A program made the translations under genes and the position numbers. Source: an uncultured Desulfovibrio sp. (GTDB lineage Bacteria > Desulfobacterota > Desulfovibrionia > Desulfovibrionales > Desulfovibrionaceae). From it: a stretch of DNA of 64,000 bases. Location of the stretch: positions 124,001-188,000 of the forward strand of contig CAJXYU010000004.1 of the NCBI GenBank assembly GCA_913063155.1. The letters run 5' to 3'. Under the pieces are notes generated by a model. It did no database searches and was not told the origin of the DNA. It worked only from the letters and a program-made list of their open reading frames with translations. This document shows positions 44,559 to 54,230 of the stretch, in pieces; the first letter of the stretch is position 1; the number at the start of each line of letters is the position of its first letter.

Positions 44559-47240
44559 TCACATCATCAGGTCGTTGACCTTCCTGTTGGAATCCGCCAA
44601 CCGATCGGCAAGCATATTGATAAGGAACCTGTTGACGGCGGAAACCAGCATTGGGACCTTCCTTTCCAGGAGTTCGAGCTTGTCCCTGGTCATCAGATAA
44701 ACGATGCTCCGTTCCGCAGCCCGCACAGTGGCAGACCTCGGCGCACTGGTATAGATCCCCATTTCCCCGAAAACCGCCCCCGGTCCAACCTTTTTCAAAC
44801 GTAACGTTTTACCTCCCTCCAACTCTAGTTCCACATTGAGCGTGCCGGACTCCACGAAATACATGGTGTCCGACGAGTCTCCCTGGCGAAAGACCGCATC
44901 TCCCTTGATGTAGATACGCTTCTTAAGAACCTTCATAAGCGCCGGGATATACCTGGGCTCGGGAAACACCGGTTCCAGCAGGCTCGGAAGGGACTGCTGA
45001 CGGAGATCCATGAAGTTTTCCGCGTCAAGAATCTGATTTTCACACCATTCCAGAGCATAATCCAGATTCATGAACATCTTGAAGGAGCCTTCCATGTCGT
45101 TGAGCGCATAGCCGCCCTTTTCCAGGTGTTCTTCCAACTCGAGAGGGGAACTGGTGAAAATGATCTCCAATTCTCGATCAAGGGCCAGGTCCCGCAACAT
45201 CGAAAAACCGATGTGCGTTGCCGAAGCAAAGCCCGTCACCAGTTTGAAATCGATGACGATATACTCAACCGGAAGTTGTTCCGAATCTTCGACCCTACGC
45301 TGGACGCGAGTGATGAGGTCATACATTGTGCCCAAGAAGACAAACCCTTGCAGCCGTACGATGAAGATATGGTCGCCTGCCTCCTTGAGCACGCGAAGTT
45401 GAGTTGGAGCACGGTCGACGTTGCTGCGATAAACGGCTCCGGAAAGCACGTTCTTGACTGCCCCACCCCGACTGTAACGGCTGACGGTGATCATCATCGC
45501 AAGGCCCACACCGACTCCGATGCCGAGCAACATGCCGAAGCAAATGGTCAGCAGAAAAGTCAGCACGACCAAGCGGCTGTCTTCCTTGCGGGTAAAAGCG
45601 GTCTTGGTTCTGAAGACCCAATCACGAACAAGGTTAAATCCCACATAAATGAGTATCCCCTCCGGCACAAAACGGGGAATCATTGTCAGAACGTCATGAA
45701 AAAAGAACAGCAGAGCACAGCAAACGACTGCTGCGATACAGCCCGACAATCCCCCCCGAGCTCCGACAGCATAGTTACCTATGGTGCGGCCATAAGAAAT
45801 AGTAGCCGGCATTCCTCCGACCAGAGAAGAGACAACGCCGCCGAATCCAACGGCTCTGAATTCTCCATCCAGATCGGCCCTGGTGTCGAACATAGCCTCT
45901 ACACAGGTGTTTCGGTACATGATACGCATCATGGACAGAACAATCATAGCCCCAAGAAACAGGCTATGCTCGACAAGAACTTCCCAGCGAATCCTGGTAA
46001 AAAAGCCAGGCTCCATGAACACGCTGAAATAATTACCTTCATACCCTAAGGGCATGTCGATCCCTGCGGCCACTCCTTGAAACAGGTCCGGCATGGGCCA
46101 AAAAGAGCCGAGATGGGAAATGCCCACACCGGCCAGGATGACGGCCAGCAGAACAAGACTGTGCTTGATGCGGTAGAGACCGACGAAAAGAACGAGACCA
46201 AAAATCACGCTGGGCAGCCAGCGCATCAATTCCACCGGATTGTTGACGCAGTTCACCAGATATTGGACGGCCACGAATCGATTGGTATCCGGGGACGCCC
46301 CTGTGGAGACTAAGTCCCATACCCCGAGCAGCACGTAGACGCCCACAGCCCCGAACACACCGCCAAGGATCTGGACAGGAATGTAGCGGACCCAACGTCC
46401 GGCCTTGAATACCCCGAGCATCCACATGGCCAGGCCGGTAGTGAACGCAGCCAGGGCAACGCCCGTGATGATGGTGGGCACAATGGTGTCCACCGTGTAC
46501 CCCGAACTCATGGAGCGGTAGATGGCCCCCACATAAAGGAAAAGAACCGCAGTCAACACTGCGTCGGGCGCCCCGATGGCGAAAGGAATTCGACTGCGAA
46601 ATGCGACGACCGCTCCCACGACGGCCGATGAGACCAGGGCCATGCCCACAGCCTGGACAAAAAGACCGTTGAGCCCGGCCTGGGCCATTGTCAACTGGCC
46701 GTATGCGACGGCAAAGAAGAAAGTCAGAAGACCGGAAACAAGCCCAGCGTACAGATTGGGGAAAAAGCCGCCCGCCCAAAACGACCTGCTCTTCTCCCGA
46801 ACCGCCGACTCCACTGTGGCGAAGCCTTCCTGCGGCGCATCCTCGTCAAAACCTTCATCCCATATTTCCGGCTCAGCCGGTGTTTCGACAAGGTCATCAA
46901 GTTCCAGGTCGTCAAAAGCAGCGTCAAGCTCCGCAGCGACGGACTTCAGCTCCGCACCGCACTCGACACACTTCAAATGTGAGACACCGGGAACCGAGCT
47001 GGTAGCTCCGTTACAATACGGACAAAGCACATCCATATCATCCTTGTGACCGGGGTCGGGAGGTGAAATGCTCCTCCCCTTGGGCACCTTGGGCACTGCA
47101 TCCAGATCCATAAGATCCGGCGAACCTTCCGAACGAATGGCAACCACTCGGGAGCACCCGGGGCACCGGGCCTTGCGCCCTACCAGTTTATCTGGAACTT
47201 CCTTGGAATAACCGCATTGGTCACATTTGAATATCGCCAC
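44559..47240 (-). CDS. SulP anion transporter with zinc-ribbon, STAS and cyclic-nucleotide-binding domains
   Basis: An 893-residue multi-domain protein. Two N-terminal zinc ribbons (C6/C9/C26/C29 and C73/C76/C91/C94), an acidic linker, a SulP/SLC26 membrane domain of about 12 spans (about 155-560), a STAS domain (about 590-720; VEYIVIDFKLVTGFASATH), and a C-terminal Crp-type cyclic-nucleotide-binding domain (about 770-885; GDAVFRQGDSSDTMYFVESG, GAVFGEMGIY, RSATVRA). SulP proteins move sulfate, bicarbonate or other anions. The cytoplasmic sensor domains suggest control by cAMP-like signals and possibly zinc or redox. Substrate unknown; sulfate is plausible in a sulfate reducer. Confidence 0.85.
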   Translation of the reverse strand: MAIFKCDQCGYSKEVPDKLVGRKARCPGCSRVVAIRSEGSPDLMDLDAVPKVPKGRSISPPDPGHKDDMDVLCPYCNGATSSVPGVSHLKCVECGAELKSVAAELDAAFDDLELDDLVETPAEPEIWDEGFDEDAPQEGFATVESAVREKSRSFWAGGFFPNLYAGLVSGLLTFFFAVAYGQLTMAQAGLNGLFVQAVGMALVSSAVVGAVVAFRSRIPFAIGAPDAVLTAVLFLYVGAIYRSMSSGYTVDTIVPTIITGVALAAFTTGLAMWMLGVFKAGRWVRYIPVQILGGVFGAVGVYVLLGVWDLVSTGASPDTNRFVAVQYLVNCVNNPVELMRWLPSVIFGLVLFVGLYRIKHSLVLLAVILAGVGISHLGSFWPMPDLFQGVAAGIDMPLGYEGNYFSVFMEPGFFTRIRWEVLVEHSLFLGAMIVLSMMRIMYRNTCVEAMFDTRADLDGEFRAVGFGGVVSSLVGGMPATISYGRTIGNYAVGARGGLSGCIAAVVCCALLFFFHDVLTMIPRFVPEGILIYVGFNLVRDWVFRTKTAFTRKEDSRLVVLTFLLTICFGMLLGIGVGVGLAMMITVSRYSRGGAVKNVLSGAVYRSNVDRAPTQLRVLKEAGDHIFIVRLQGFVFLGTMYDLITRVQRRVEDSEQLPVEYIVIDFKLVTGFASATHIGFSMLRDLALDRELEIIFTSSPLELEEHLEKGGYALNDMEGSFKMFMNLDYALEWCENQILDAENFMDLRQQSLPSLLEPVFPEPRYIPALMKVLKKRIYIKGDAVFRQGDSSDTMYFVESGTLNVELELEGGKTLRLKKVGPGAVFGEMGIYTSAPRSATVRAAERSIVYLMTRDKLELLERKVPMLVSAVNRFLINMLADRLADSNRKVNDLMM

Positions 47241-47490
47241 CAGGAGACTCCGATCGATGATGGTTCGGGCCCAGTCTGGAGCCCATCCAGATATTTTGAT
47301 GCATTTTGCTTGTTATACGTGAAGGTTGAACCCTGCGCAAGCAAGCCATCTTTTTCAAAGACAGCTTTTTGAGGGCATACCCTAAAGACACCCGCACAAC
47401 TGCCGATAAGACGTACACGAGGGAGCAAAATTGTACACACGGACCGTGTACTCCCCTCGAAAACCACGGTATCCCATGGAAGGGCATGCG

Positions 47491-48390
47491 ATGAGAAACA
47501 ATCATGTTTCGATTATTATTCAACTGACTGAGCATGATGCTCGGCTCCCCCGACTGCTGCACTCCCTTGCGCAGCAGAAGAAACAGGTCGACCGTGCCGA
47601 AATCCTGATCGCCGCCCCCGAAGACCTCCCCGTCCGGGACATCGTCCTCTGGAACGATATTCTGCACGACGGCTCCATCCGCATCACCCCTCTGCCGCCG
47701 GGCACCGCACCGGGCGAAAGCGCCAACAAGACCATCCGCAGCTCCACCGGATCGTATCTGCTCTGCCTGCGCCCGGACTATAGGGTCGACCCTAATTTTT
47801 TCTCCACGGTACTGCAGACCATGGCCGACAATCCAGATATCGACGTGGCCTATCCAGACTACATTCGCTTGCCATACAAGGGAAACCGCTCCGTGAAAAA
47901 CGGCTACACTCCCCTGCCGGACTTCAGCCACGACCTGCTCAGGACTGGTAACTTTCTCGGACCGGCCGTCATGTTCCGGCGGGAGGTTTGGGACGCAAGT
48001 GACGGCTTCAGAGACAACACGACGTATTCACAATGGGACTTCTGGGTTCAGGCGGCGCTTCGCGGCTTTGGATTCGAGCATATACCCTATCCCCTCGCCT
48101 CCTGTGACCATAGGCCCGTCACATTCAGGGAGCGGGCCGAGGACGCCAGGAACAAGGCCATGATCGTCGTCAACAACCAAGCCTACTTTCACTTGCACAC
48201 GGTGCGCTGGGCCCTGGCCCACCTGCGAGGGGACGCCTGGGCCGCCTCATGGGATTTCATGCACCTTCCCGGCCCCGTGGACGTCTCGAAAATGATGTTC
48301 GAACATAATGTCCGACGTATGAGAGGCGGGGCCATGACTCAAAAGGCAGTGAAGACTTTCCCTGGTGATCGAAACGCCAGGACAATATAA
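47491..48390 (+). CDS. family 2-type glycosyltransferase
   Basis: A 299-residue soluble GT-A-fold protein. The N-terminus HVSIIIQLTEHDARLPRLLHSL, the segment TGSYLLCLRPDYRVDPNF (in the place of the D-x-D nucleotide-sugar site) and SQWDFWVQAALRGFGFEHI fit the GT2 pattern. The canonical DxD is changed to PDYRVD, so activity is not certain. Starts at 47431 (TTG) and 47476 (ATG) are in frame; 47491 gives the conserved beginning. Acceptor unknown. Confidence 0.65.
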   Translation: MRNNHVSIIIQLTEHDARLPRLLHSLAQQKKQVDRAEILIAAPEDLPVRDIVLWNDILHDGSIRITPLPPGTAPGESANKTIRSSTGSYLLCLRPDYRVDPNFFSTVLQTMADNPDIDVAYPDYIRLPYKGNRSVKNGYTPLPDFSHDLLRTGNFLGPAVMFRREVWDASDGFRDNTTYSQWDFWVQAALRGFGFEHIPYPLASCDHRPVTFRERAEDARNKAMIVVNNQAYFHLHTVRWALAHLRGDAWAASWDFMHLPGPVDVSKMMFEHNVRRMRGGAMTQKAVKTFPGDRNARTI

Positions 48391-48420
48391 AAGGCCGCTT
48401 CCTGCGAAGCGGCCTTTTCT
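48389..48420. terminator. bidirectional terminator between glycosyltransferase and aminotransferase genes
   Basis: Perfect 10-bp stem AAGGCCGCTT/AAGCGGCCTT with a CCTGCG loop and A/T-rich flanks on both sides, between two convergent genes. Confidence 0.85.
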
Positions 48421-48438
48421 TCTCTTGTATGGGACCGG

Positions 48439-49386
48439 CTAGATAGCCAGCCCGTTTTCACTGATATCCCGTTGAATCAGTTCCCGCATTCTCTTCTGAA
48501 TGGGACCGGGCTTGACGTTGTGAATGGGCTTTCCCTTGAAGCGGACCACCGGAACCGCATCTCCCGAGGTGCCCACAATGATGACTTCGCGGGCTTCGAG
48601 AATTTCTTCCTCGCGGATGCCTCGAAACACGATACTTACCTCGTCCTTGATCAAGTCGATGCCCCGCATGAGCGTGGTCCCGACCAGGGCGTTGGTGAAT
48701 TCGGGAATCACCAGCTTGCCGTCCGGGGCTACAATGCAGACGTTTTCCGTGGCGCCTTCGGCCAGGAATCCGTGCCGATCGAAGCAGAACGGATAGTCGT
48801 ACCCCTTTTCCAGCGCCTCGCGCTTCATGAGCACGTTGGGCAGATAGTCGATGGACTTGATGGAGGCCAGGTACGCCTGTTTGGCCGGGATCGAGGTCTT
48901 GAAGGCAGTAGCCCCCTTTTCATATAGGGATTCCGGCCTGGGGTGCAGGTCATAGGAGACCACGTAGAGGCTCGGTAGCGGGCACTCCTCGGGAGCAATA
49001 CCGAAGCCCCCCGGCCCACGCCCCAGCAGCACTCGAACAAGGCCGCTGTCCTTGCCCCCTGCACGGGCCACATCCACAATAATGTCGGCCAACTCCTCCC
49101 AGGAACAAGGAGGTTCAAGATGGATGGCCTTGCCGGAGCGTTTCATGCGTTCGATGTGCGGCTCAAGCTGGTAGAGCTTGCGATCCACAAATTTCATGGT
49201 TTCAAAAACGCCGTCACCGCGATGCACCAGATGGTCGTCCCACGGCATGAGCATGAGCTTGGGACTCTTGCAGATGGCCCCGACCCTGTGTTCGTAAAAG
49301 GCCTGCACGTCGGAGATGCCGGGCCTGTATGCGTCCAGCATCCTGCCGAGATAGGTCTCGAAATCCACGACCTCTTTCACGTCCAA
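48439..49386 (-). CDS. class IV aminotransferase (branched-chain or aminodeoxychorismate-lyase type)
   Basis: A 315-residue PLP enzyme of fold type IV. The pattern HRGDGVFETMKFVDRKLYQLEPHI at the N-terminus, the PLP lysine in ASIKSIDYLPNVLMKREA (about 185), and the phosphate-binding LAEGATENVCIV are clear. The class includes IlvE, D-amino acid aminotransferase and PabC; the exact substrate cannot be told. It lies 9 bp downstream of asd on the same strand, so an amino-acid biosynthetic role such as IlvE-like transamination is likely. Confidence 0.85.
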   Translation of the reverse strand: MDVKEVVDFETYLGRMLDAYRPGISDVQAFYEHRVGAICKSPKLMLMPWDDHLVHRGDGVFETMKFVDRKLYQLEPHIERMKRSGKAIHLEPPCSWEELADIIVDVARAGGKDSGLVRVLLGRGPGGFGIAPEECPLPSLYVVSYDLHPRPESLYEKGATAFKTSIPAKQAYLASIKSIDYLPNVLMKREALEKGYDYPFCFDRHGFLAEGATENVCIVAPDGKLVIPEFTNALVGTTLMRGIDLIKDEVSIVFRGIREEEILEAREVIIVGTSGDAVPVVRFKGKPIHNVKPGPIQKRMRELIQRDISENGLAI

Positions 49387-49395
49387 TCCCTCGCC

Positions 49396-50421
49396 TTACG
49401 GTACCCGGACCAGATCCCGCTCGATGAGCGTTTCCGCGATCTGCACCGTGTTCAGGGCAGCGCCCTTGCGGATATTGTCGGAAACGACCCACAGGTTCAA
49501 ACCATTGGCGATGGTCTCGTCCTCGCGGATGCGGCCCACATAAGTGGCGTCCTCGCCTGCGGCGTCAATCGGCATGGGGTAGGCGAGCTTCTCGGGGTAG
49601 TCCAGTACCTCGATGCCAGGAGCGGAAGCCAGCAAAGTGCGACATTCCTCCACGGTCATCTTTTCTTCGGTCTCGATGTTCACGGATTCGCTGTGGCCAT
49701 AAAACACGGGCACACGCACGCACGTTGCCGTGACCCGAATGCTTTCGTCGCCCATGATCTTCTTGGTCTCGTGGACCATTTTCATTTCTTCCTTGGTATA
49801 GCCGTTGTCCAGGAACACGTCGATGTGCGGCAGGCAGTTGAAAGCTATCTGATGCGGATAGACGTCGGCCACCACAGGCTGTCCATTCATGAGGCGCTGC
49901 ACCTGACTTTCCAGTTCGGCAATGGCCTTCTGCCCGGTACCGGAAACGGCCTGATAGGTCGAAACCACCACCCGTTTGATCCTGGCTTCGTCATGAATGG
50001 GCTTCAAGGCCACCATCATCTGGATGGTGGAACAATTGGGGTTGGCAATGATCCCTTTGTGCCAATCCAGGTCATGCGGATTCACTTCGGGAACCACCAA
50101 GGGAATTTCAGGATCCATGCGCCAAGCGCTGGAGTTGTCCACCACAACGCAGCCGGCCTTGGCGGCGAACGGAGCGAAGTGCTTGGACGGAGAGCCACCG
50201 GCCGAGAAAAGCGCGATATCGATGCCCTCAAAAGAATCTTCCTTCATTTCGATGACAGTGAGCTCGTCATCCCTGAAAGGCACCTTGGTGCCCGCGGAAC
50301 GGGAGGAGGACATGGGAATCACTTCGGAGCACGGAAAATCACGCTGCTCAAGAACCTTCAACATTTCACGGCCTACGGCGCCCGTGGCGCCGCAAACAGC
50401 AACTCGGTACTGCTTACTCAT
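49396..50421 (-). CDS. asd: aspartate-semialdehyde dehydrogenase
   Basis: A 341-residue enzyme: NADP site VAVCGATGAVGREML, phosphate site SSSRSAGTKV, catalytic cysteine in NPNCSTIQ (about 130), and substrate motif near RVPVFYGHSESV. It reduces aspartyl phosphate to the semialdehyde, leading to lysine, threonine, methionine and diaminopimelate. The start at 50421 has GAGGT 8 nt upstream; the ORF upstream of it is only open by chance. Located between metF and an aminotransferase gene, probably one operon. Confidence 0.95.
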   Translation of the reverse strand: MSKQYRVAVCGATGAVGREMLKVLEQRDFPCSEVIPMSSSRSAGTKVPFRDDELTVIEMKEDSFEGIDIALFSAGGSPSKHFAPFAAKAGCVVVDNSSAWRMDPEIPLVVPEVNPHDLDWHKGIIANPNCSTIQMMVALKPIHDEARIKRVVVSTYQAVSGTGQKAIAELESQVQRLMNGQPVVADVYPHQIAFNCLPHIDVFLDNGYTKEEMKMVHETKKIMGDESIRVTATCVRVPVFYGHSESVNIETEEKMTVEECRTLLASAPGIEVLDYPEKLAYPMPIDAAGEDATYVGRIREDETIANGLNLWVVSDNIRKGAALNTVQIAETLIERDLVRVP

Positions 50422-50441
50422 TTCAATTACCTCTGAAAATT

Positions 50442-51314
50442 TTAAAGCTTCAGGCTCGTGCCGATTTCCAGGCAAGCCTTGGCCCGGTTCAGGGTGTACA
50501 GATGCACCCCCGGAGCTCCCTTGTCGATGAGCTCCTGGGCCTGTTCCTTTGCGTATTCCATGCCGACCTCGTACACCAGCTCGTCTCCGCCTTCCTCGTG
50601 GGCCTTTTCCAGAGCGCTCAGGAATTTGCCCGGAATGCTCGCCCCGCACAGGGAAAGAATGAACTTGGCGGATTTGATGCTCATGATGGGGAGGACGCCG
50701 GGAATAACGGGAATGTCCACCCCCACAGCCTTCATACGGTCCACAAAGTCAAAATAAATCCTGTTGTCGAAAAAGAGCTGCGTGACCATGAACTCGCCGC
50801 CCATCTCATGTTTGAGCTTGGACATGGCCAGATCGAAACTGACGGAGGGAGACTCCGGGTGCGCCTCTGGATAACAGGCCACCCCCACGCACATCCTCTT
50901 GAAATGTCCGCGAATGAACTGCACCAGATCCGAGGCGTAGCGGAATTCCTGGGTACTGAAGTCGAAATCGGGATCGTCCTTGGGGGCGTCGCCTCGCAAC
51001 GCCAGAACGTTCTCGATTCCGGAGTCCTCCAGTTCGGACAGAAAGTCCTTTATCTTCCCGGGAGTGGCTCCCACGCTGGTCAAGTGGGTCAACGGCTCGA
51101 GGCCATGGTCCCGCTTGATGCGTTTGGCGATCTCCAAGGTGTTGTCCTGGGTTCCGCCGCCGGCTCCGTAAGTCACTGAAGCAAAAAGCGGATTCAGTTC
51201 CTTGAGTTCCTTCACCACCTCAAAGAACTTGGGCCAGGCCTTCTGCTCCTTTGGCGGAAAAAACTCCAGGGAAATGAATGGAGATTTCTGCTTGATCAAA
51301 TCAACAATACGCAA
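50442..51314 (-). CDS. metF: 5,10-methylenetetrahydrofolate reductase
   Basis: A 290-residue TIM-barrel flavoprotein: SLEFFPPK at the N-terminus, ASVTYGAGGG, ALRGDAPKDD, EAHPESPS and TQLFFDNRIYFDF. It reduces methylene-THF to methyl-THF for methionine synthesis, and in anaerobes also for the methyl branch of C1 metabolism. Length is normal for the E. coli type. It lies 20 bp upstream of asd on the same strand. Confidence 0.95.
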   Translation of the reverse strand: MRIVDLIKQKSPFISLEFFPPKEQKAWPKFFEVVKELKELNPLFASVTYGAGGGTQDNTLEIAKRIKRDHGLEPLTHLTSVGATPGKIKDFLSELEDSGIENVLALRGDAPKDDPDFDFSTQEFRYASDLVQFIRGHFKRMCVGVACYPEAHPESPSVSFDLAMSKLKHEMGGEFMVTQLFFDNRIYFDFVDRMKAVGVDIPVIPGVLPIMSIKSAKFILSLCGASIPGKFLSALEKAHEEGGDELVYEVGMEYAKEQAQELIDKGAPGVHLYTLNRAKACLEIGTSLKL

Positions 51315-51433
51315 TGTGCACTCCTTACAAAAAACTGCAAGATTCGAAGGGAATCAATGTAAGAGTGAAAACGTATCTTTATTCAGTAAAACCTTCAACG
51401 ATTGAAATAGGGGAATCCCGAAAAAAAGCGCTG

Positions 51434-51823
51434 TTAAAAGACCTTGAGCGCCTCAACAATCTCGATATCCGCAGGAAGAAAGTTCAAAACGGCGGGTTCT
51501 CCGGGCATTACCCACTCCATGCGCTGCCCTTCAAGTGCCGCCGGCTGTCCTGTAAAATCAGTCACATGGAAAAAATGCAGATGCACGGAAAACTCTTCAT
51601 AATCGTGCATCAGGTCACGCCAGAATTCAAACTCGCAACATCGGATGCCCAATTCCTCCTCCAACTCGCGAACCAAGGCCTGCTCCCGGGTTTCGCCCGG
51701 TTCGATCTTGCCGCCGGGGAATTCCCACCAACCGGCCATGGGCATTCCTTCCGGACGCTCAACGGCCAGATATTTCCCATCCCGCCAGATGATCCCGGCC
51801 ACAACATTGAGGGTGTAACGCAT
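51434..51823 (-). CDS. Nudix hydrolase, MutT-like
   Basis: A 129-residue protein with the complete Nudix box GGKIEPGETREQALVRELEEELGI (G-x5-E-x7-REVxEExGI) at about residues 37-60, and the MutT-like N-terminus VAGIIWRDGKYLAVERP. Probably an 8-oxo-dGTP diphosphatase that cleans the nucleotide pool. The ATG overlaps the stop of the upstream ABC-F gene by one base. Confidence 0.9.
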   Translation of the reverse strand: MRYTLNVVAGIIWRDGKYLAVERPEGMPMAGWWEFPGGKIEPGETREQALVRELEEELGIRCCEFEFWRDLMHDYEEFSVHLHFFHVTDFTGQPAALEGQRMEWVMPGEPAVLNFLPADIEIVEALKVF

Positions 51824-53790
51824 TATTCCGCCTCCAGCACTTCCTGTTCCTGTTGAATGGACTCTATCTCGGCTTCAAGCCCGGCCATGCGTTCCATCAA
51901 ATTCTCGATCCAGCTTTCCACATCCTTGTACTGGGAATTGAGCTTGAGTGCCTGCTCCGGCATTTCGTACGTAGCGGGATCGTTCATTCTCTCTTCCAAC
52001 ACTGCCTGTTCATGCAGATTCTTCTCCAACTCGGACTCAAGCTTTTCGTACTCTTTCCGCAAAGGCTTGAGCCTACGGTAAAGCACGTTGCGCAACTCGG
52101 CCTGACGCCGCTTGTCCTCCTTGCTGAGCTTGCGCTTCTCCGGAACCTCCTTTGCAGGCGCTTCACACACATCGTTCGTCTTGCGGCAAGCGTCATACTG
52201 AGAAAAACCACCGAGAAAAACTTCAAAGCCGTCATCCCCCAAAGACCAAACCTCTTCAGCGACCTCTCCCAGCAGATACCTGTCGTGTGCCACAAAAAGC
52301 AAAGTGCCTTCATAGTCGCGAAGCGCGCTGACAAGTCCCTCGCGGGATTCTATGTCCAGATGGTTGGTGGGTTCGTCGAGCACCAGCAAGTTCGCACCCG
52401 ACAAAAACAGGGTGGCCAGCAGCAGTCGGCTTTTTTCCCCTCCGGAAAGCTCGGAAACCTTGCGCTCGAAAAAAGACTCGCCCAAGAGAAACAGCCCGAG
52501 CACGCTCATCAACTGCTCTTCGGTCAATTTGGGGTCACACAGGCGACGAATTTCACCGATGACCGTATTGTTGACCTCCAATATTTCGGCTTGGTGTTGG
52601 CTGAAGTAAGCCAGCCTCGTATTGCCGCCAACCTTGGTATAGCCGCCGGTAGGAGTGAATTCGCCGGTGATGAGCTTGAGCAGTGTGGATTTCCCTGCTC
52701 CGTTGGGTGCGGCCAAAGCGATCTTCTTGCCGCGGTAAAGCTGGAAGTTGAGCTTGGGCCAGACGCTCTTTTCCCCCACATAGGAAAACTCCAGGTCTAC
52801 GGCGGCAATGGCCACCTTGTCCCCACGGGAAGGCTGCGGCAGCTTGAAACTGAGAGTTTTTCCCGCACGGGAGAGCTGCTGGACCTCCTTGAGCTTGGAA
52901 AGCTCGGCCTCCATCTTCTCGACCTTCTTGATCTTGCTCTGGGCCTGAGCCGCCTTGCGCGCCTTGACCCTGAAGCGACGAATATAGTCCTGCTCGTGCT
53001 CGATACGGCTGGAAAGTTTTTCAACCTCCCTGCCCAACTGTCTGGAATTTTCAGCCTCCCATTCCAGAAATTCGTCAAAGGACCCACGGCGAACCTGGGG
53101 CTTGCCCCTGCCGAGAAAAAGCACATGGGTGCCCACCCTGTTCAAGAAAATCCTGTCGTGGGCCACAAAAAGGAGAGCACCTCGGAAATTGAGCAGGTAT
53201 TCCTCAAGCCACTCCACCGCCTCCAGGTCAAGGTGGTTGGTGGGTTCGTCCAGCAGCAAGACGTCCGCACCCTGCAGCAGGACGCGGGCAAGTTTGGCGC
53301 GTTCGCGCCAGCCGCCCGAGAGCTCCCGGATGTTCTTGAAAAAGCTTTCCTCGGAAAAACCGAGTCCTGTCAATATTGTCCGAGCCTTGTGGTCCGGATT
53401 GTAACCGTACTTCTGCTCAAACTCGGCCTGCTTATGGGAAAGGCTGGTTATGGCTGCATGATCTTCCCGGGCGACTGCGTCTTCCCACTCGCTCCAGAAT
53501 TCGTTCCAGGAAGGCAAAGCCGAAAGGACCCACGAGAGGAGGTTGTTGGACAAGACGTCCTCGGAAAACTCCTGGGCCACATAGCCCAGTTGGGAACCAC
53601 GCTCTATATTGACGGTTCCGCTGTCGCTTTCCTCGGTACCGGCGATGACCTTCAGAAGAGTGCTCTTTCCGCAACCGTTCGGGCCGGCCACCGCCAGGCG
53701 CATGCCTGGCACAACCTCGAACGAAAGGTCGTGAAACAGGGCGTCGCCTCCATGGGCCTTTGTCAGGGATTGTATGGTGATTCGAGACAT
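51823..53790 (-). CDS. ABC-F family ATPase (Uup/YheS type)
   Basis: A 655-residue protein with two ABC domains and no membrane span: Walker A VAGPNGCGKST and LAAPNGAGKST, signatures LSGGWRERA and LSGGEKSR, Walker B LLLDEPTNHLD and LVLDEPTNHLD. A linker of about 80 residues (with KARKAAQAQSKIKK) lies between, and a C-terminal coiled coil (about 555-650) follows. ABC-F proteins act on the ribosome to resolve stalling or give antibiotic resistance. The start at 53790 gives the family N-terminus MSRITIQSLTKAHGG. Confidence 0.92.
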   Translation of the reverse strand: MSRITIQSLTKAHGGDALFHDLSFEVVPGMRLAVAGPNGCGKSTLLKVIAGTEESDSGTVNIERGSQLGYVAQEFSEDVLSNNLLSWVLSALPSWNEFWSEWEDAVAREDHAAITSLSHKQAEFEQKYGYNPDHKARTILTGLGFSEESFFKNIRELSGGWRERAKLARVLLQGADVLLLDEPTNHLDLEAVEWLEEYLLNFRGALLFVAHDRIFLNRVGTHVLFLGRGKPQVRRGSFDEFLEWEAENSRQLGREVEKLSSRIEHEQDYIRRFRVKARKAAQAQSKIKKVEKMEAELSKLKEVQQLSRAGKTLSFKLPQPSRGDKVAIAAVDLEFSYVGEKSVWPKLNFQLYRGKKIALAAPNGAGKSTLLKLITGEFTPTGGYTKVGGNTRLAYFSQHQAEILEVNNTVIGEIRRLCDPKLTEEQLMSVLGLFLLGESFFERKVSELSGGEKSRLLLATLFLSGANLLVLDEPTNHLDIESREGLVSALRDYEGTLLFVAHDRYLLGEVAEEVWSLGDDGFEVFLGGFSQYDACRKTNDVCEAPAKEVPEKRKLSKEDKRRQAELRNVLYRRLKPLRKEYEKLESELEKNLHEQAVLEERMNDPATYEMPEQALKLNSQYKDVESWIENLMERMAGLEAEIESIQQEQEVLEAE

Positions 53791-53895
53791 ATATTCTTTG
53801 TTTGCTGTGTTGTGGTGGCAGAGAAATATAATGGGTGCGCGGGAATGGCAAGGCCGGTTTTGACGCCCGGCGCCGGAAGGAAGTATGATGGCGGC

Positions 53896-54156
53896 ATGCA
53901 AACATGGCACGTATACCTGTTGGAGTGTTCCGACGGCACCTATTACTGCGGCATCACCACCAATCTGGAACGAAGGCTTCGGCAGCACAACAATGGAACA
54001 GCCTCGAAATACACCCGCACGCGCACCCCTGTCCGCTGCATCGCCTCCTGCCGGGTCAAGGATAAATCCGAAGCGCTCAAAGTGGAGCTTTTCGTCAAAA
54101 AGTCACCGAAAGCTCAAAAACGCTCCATAATCCAAAACAAATCATGGAAGATTTGA
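53896..54156 (+). CDS. GIY-YIG domain protein, YhbQ/UPF0213 type
   Basis: An 86-residue single-domain protein: VYLLECSDGTYYCGITTNLERRLRQHN holds the GIY-YIG core (Y..L, YCG) and catalytic arginine, followed by ARG-type basic stretch KYTRTRTPV. YhbQ-like proteins are small predicted nucleases with DNA-repair links. It is divergent from the ABC-F gene. The reading frame opens far upstream opposite the ABC-F gene, but only this part is conserved. Confidence 0.85.
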   Translation: MQTWHVYLLECSDGTYYCGITTNLERRLRQHNNGTASKYTRTRTPVRCIASCRVKDKSEALKVELFVKKSPKAQKRSIIQNKSWKI

Positions 54157-54230
54157 CATTTTCCATGTAAAGGCAATCACAAGGGAGTTTTCCCGACCGA
54201 CTCATCAATCAAAACAAATGGTAAAAGCAT

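Noticed and set aside
51853-54156. A 767-codon plus-strand frame opposite the ABC-F gene
   Set aside because: It is the mirror of a high-GC coding strand; only its last 86 codons (GIY-YIG protein) are conserved and have a proper start.
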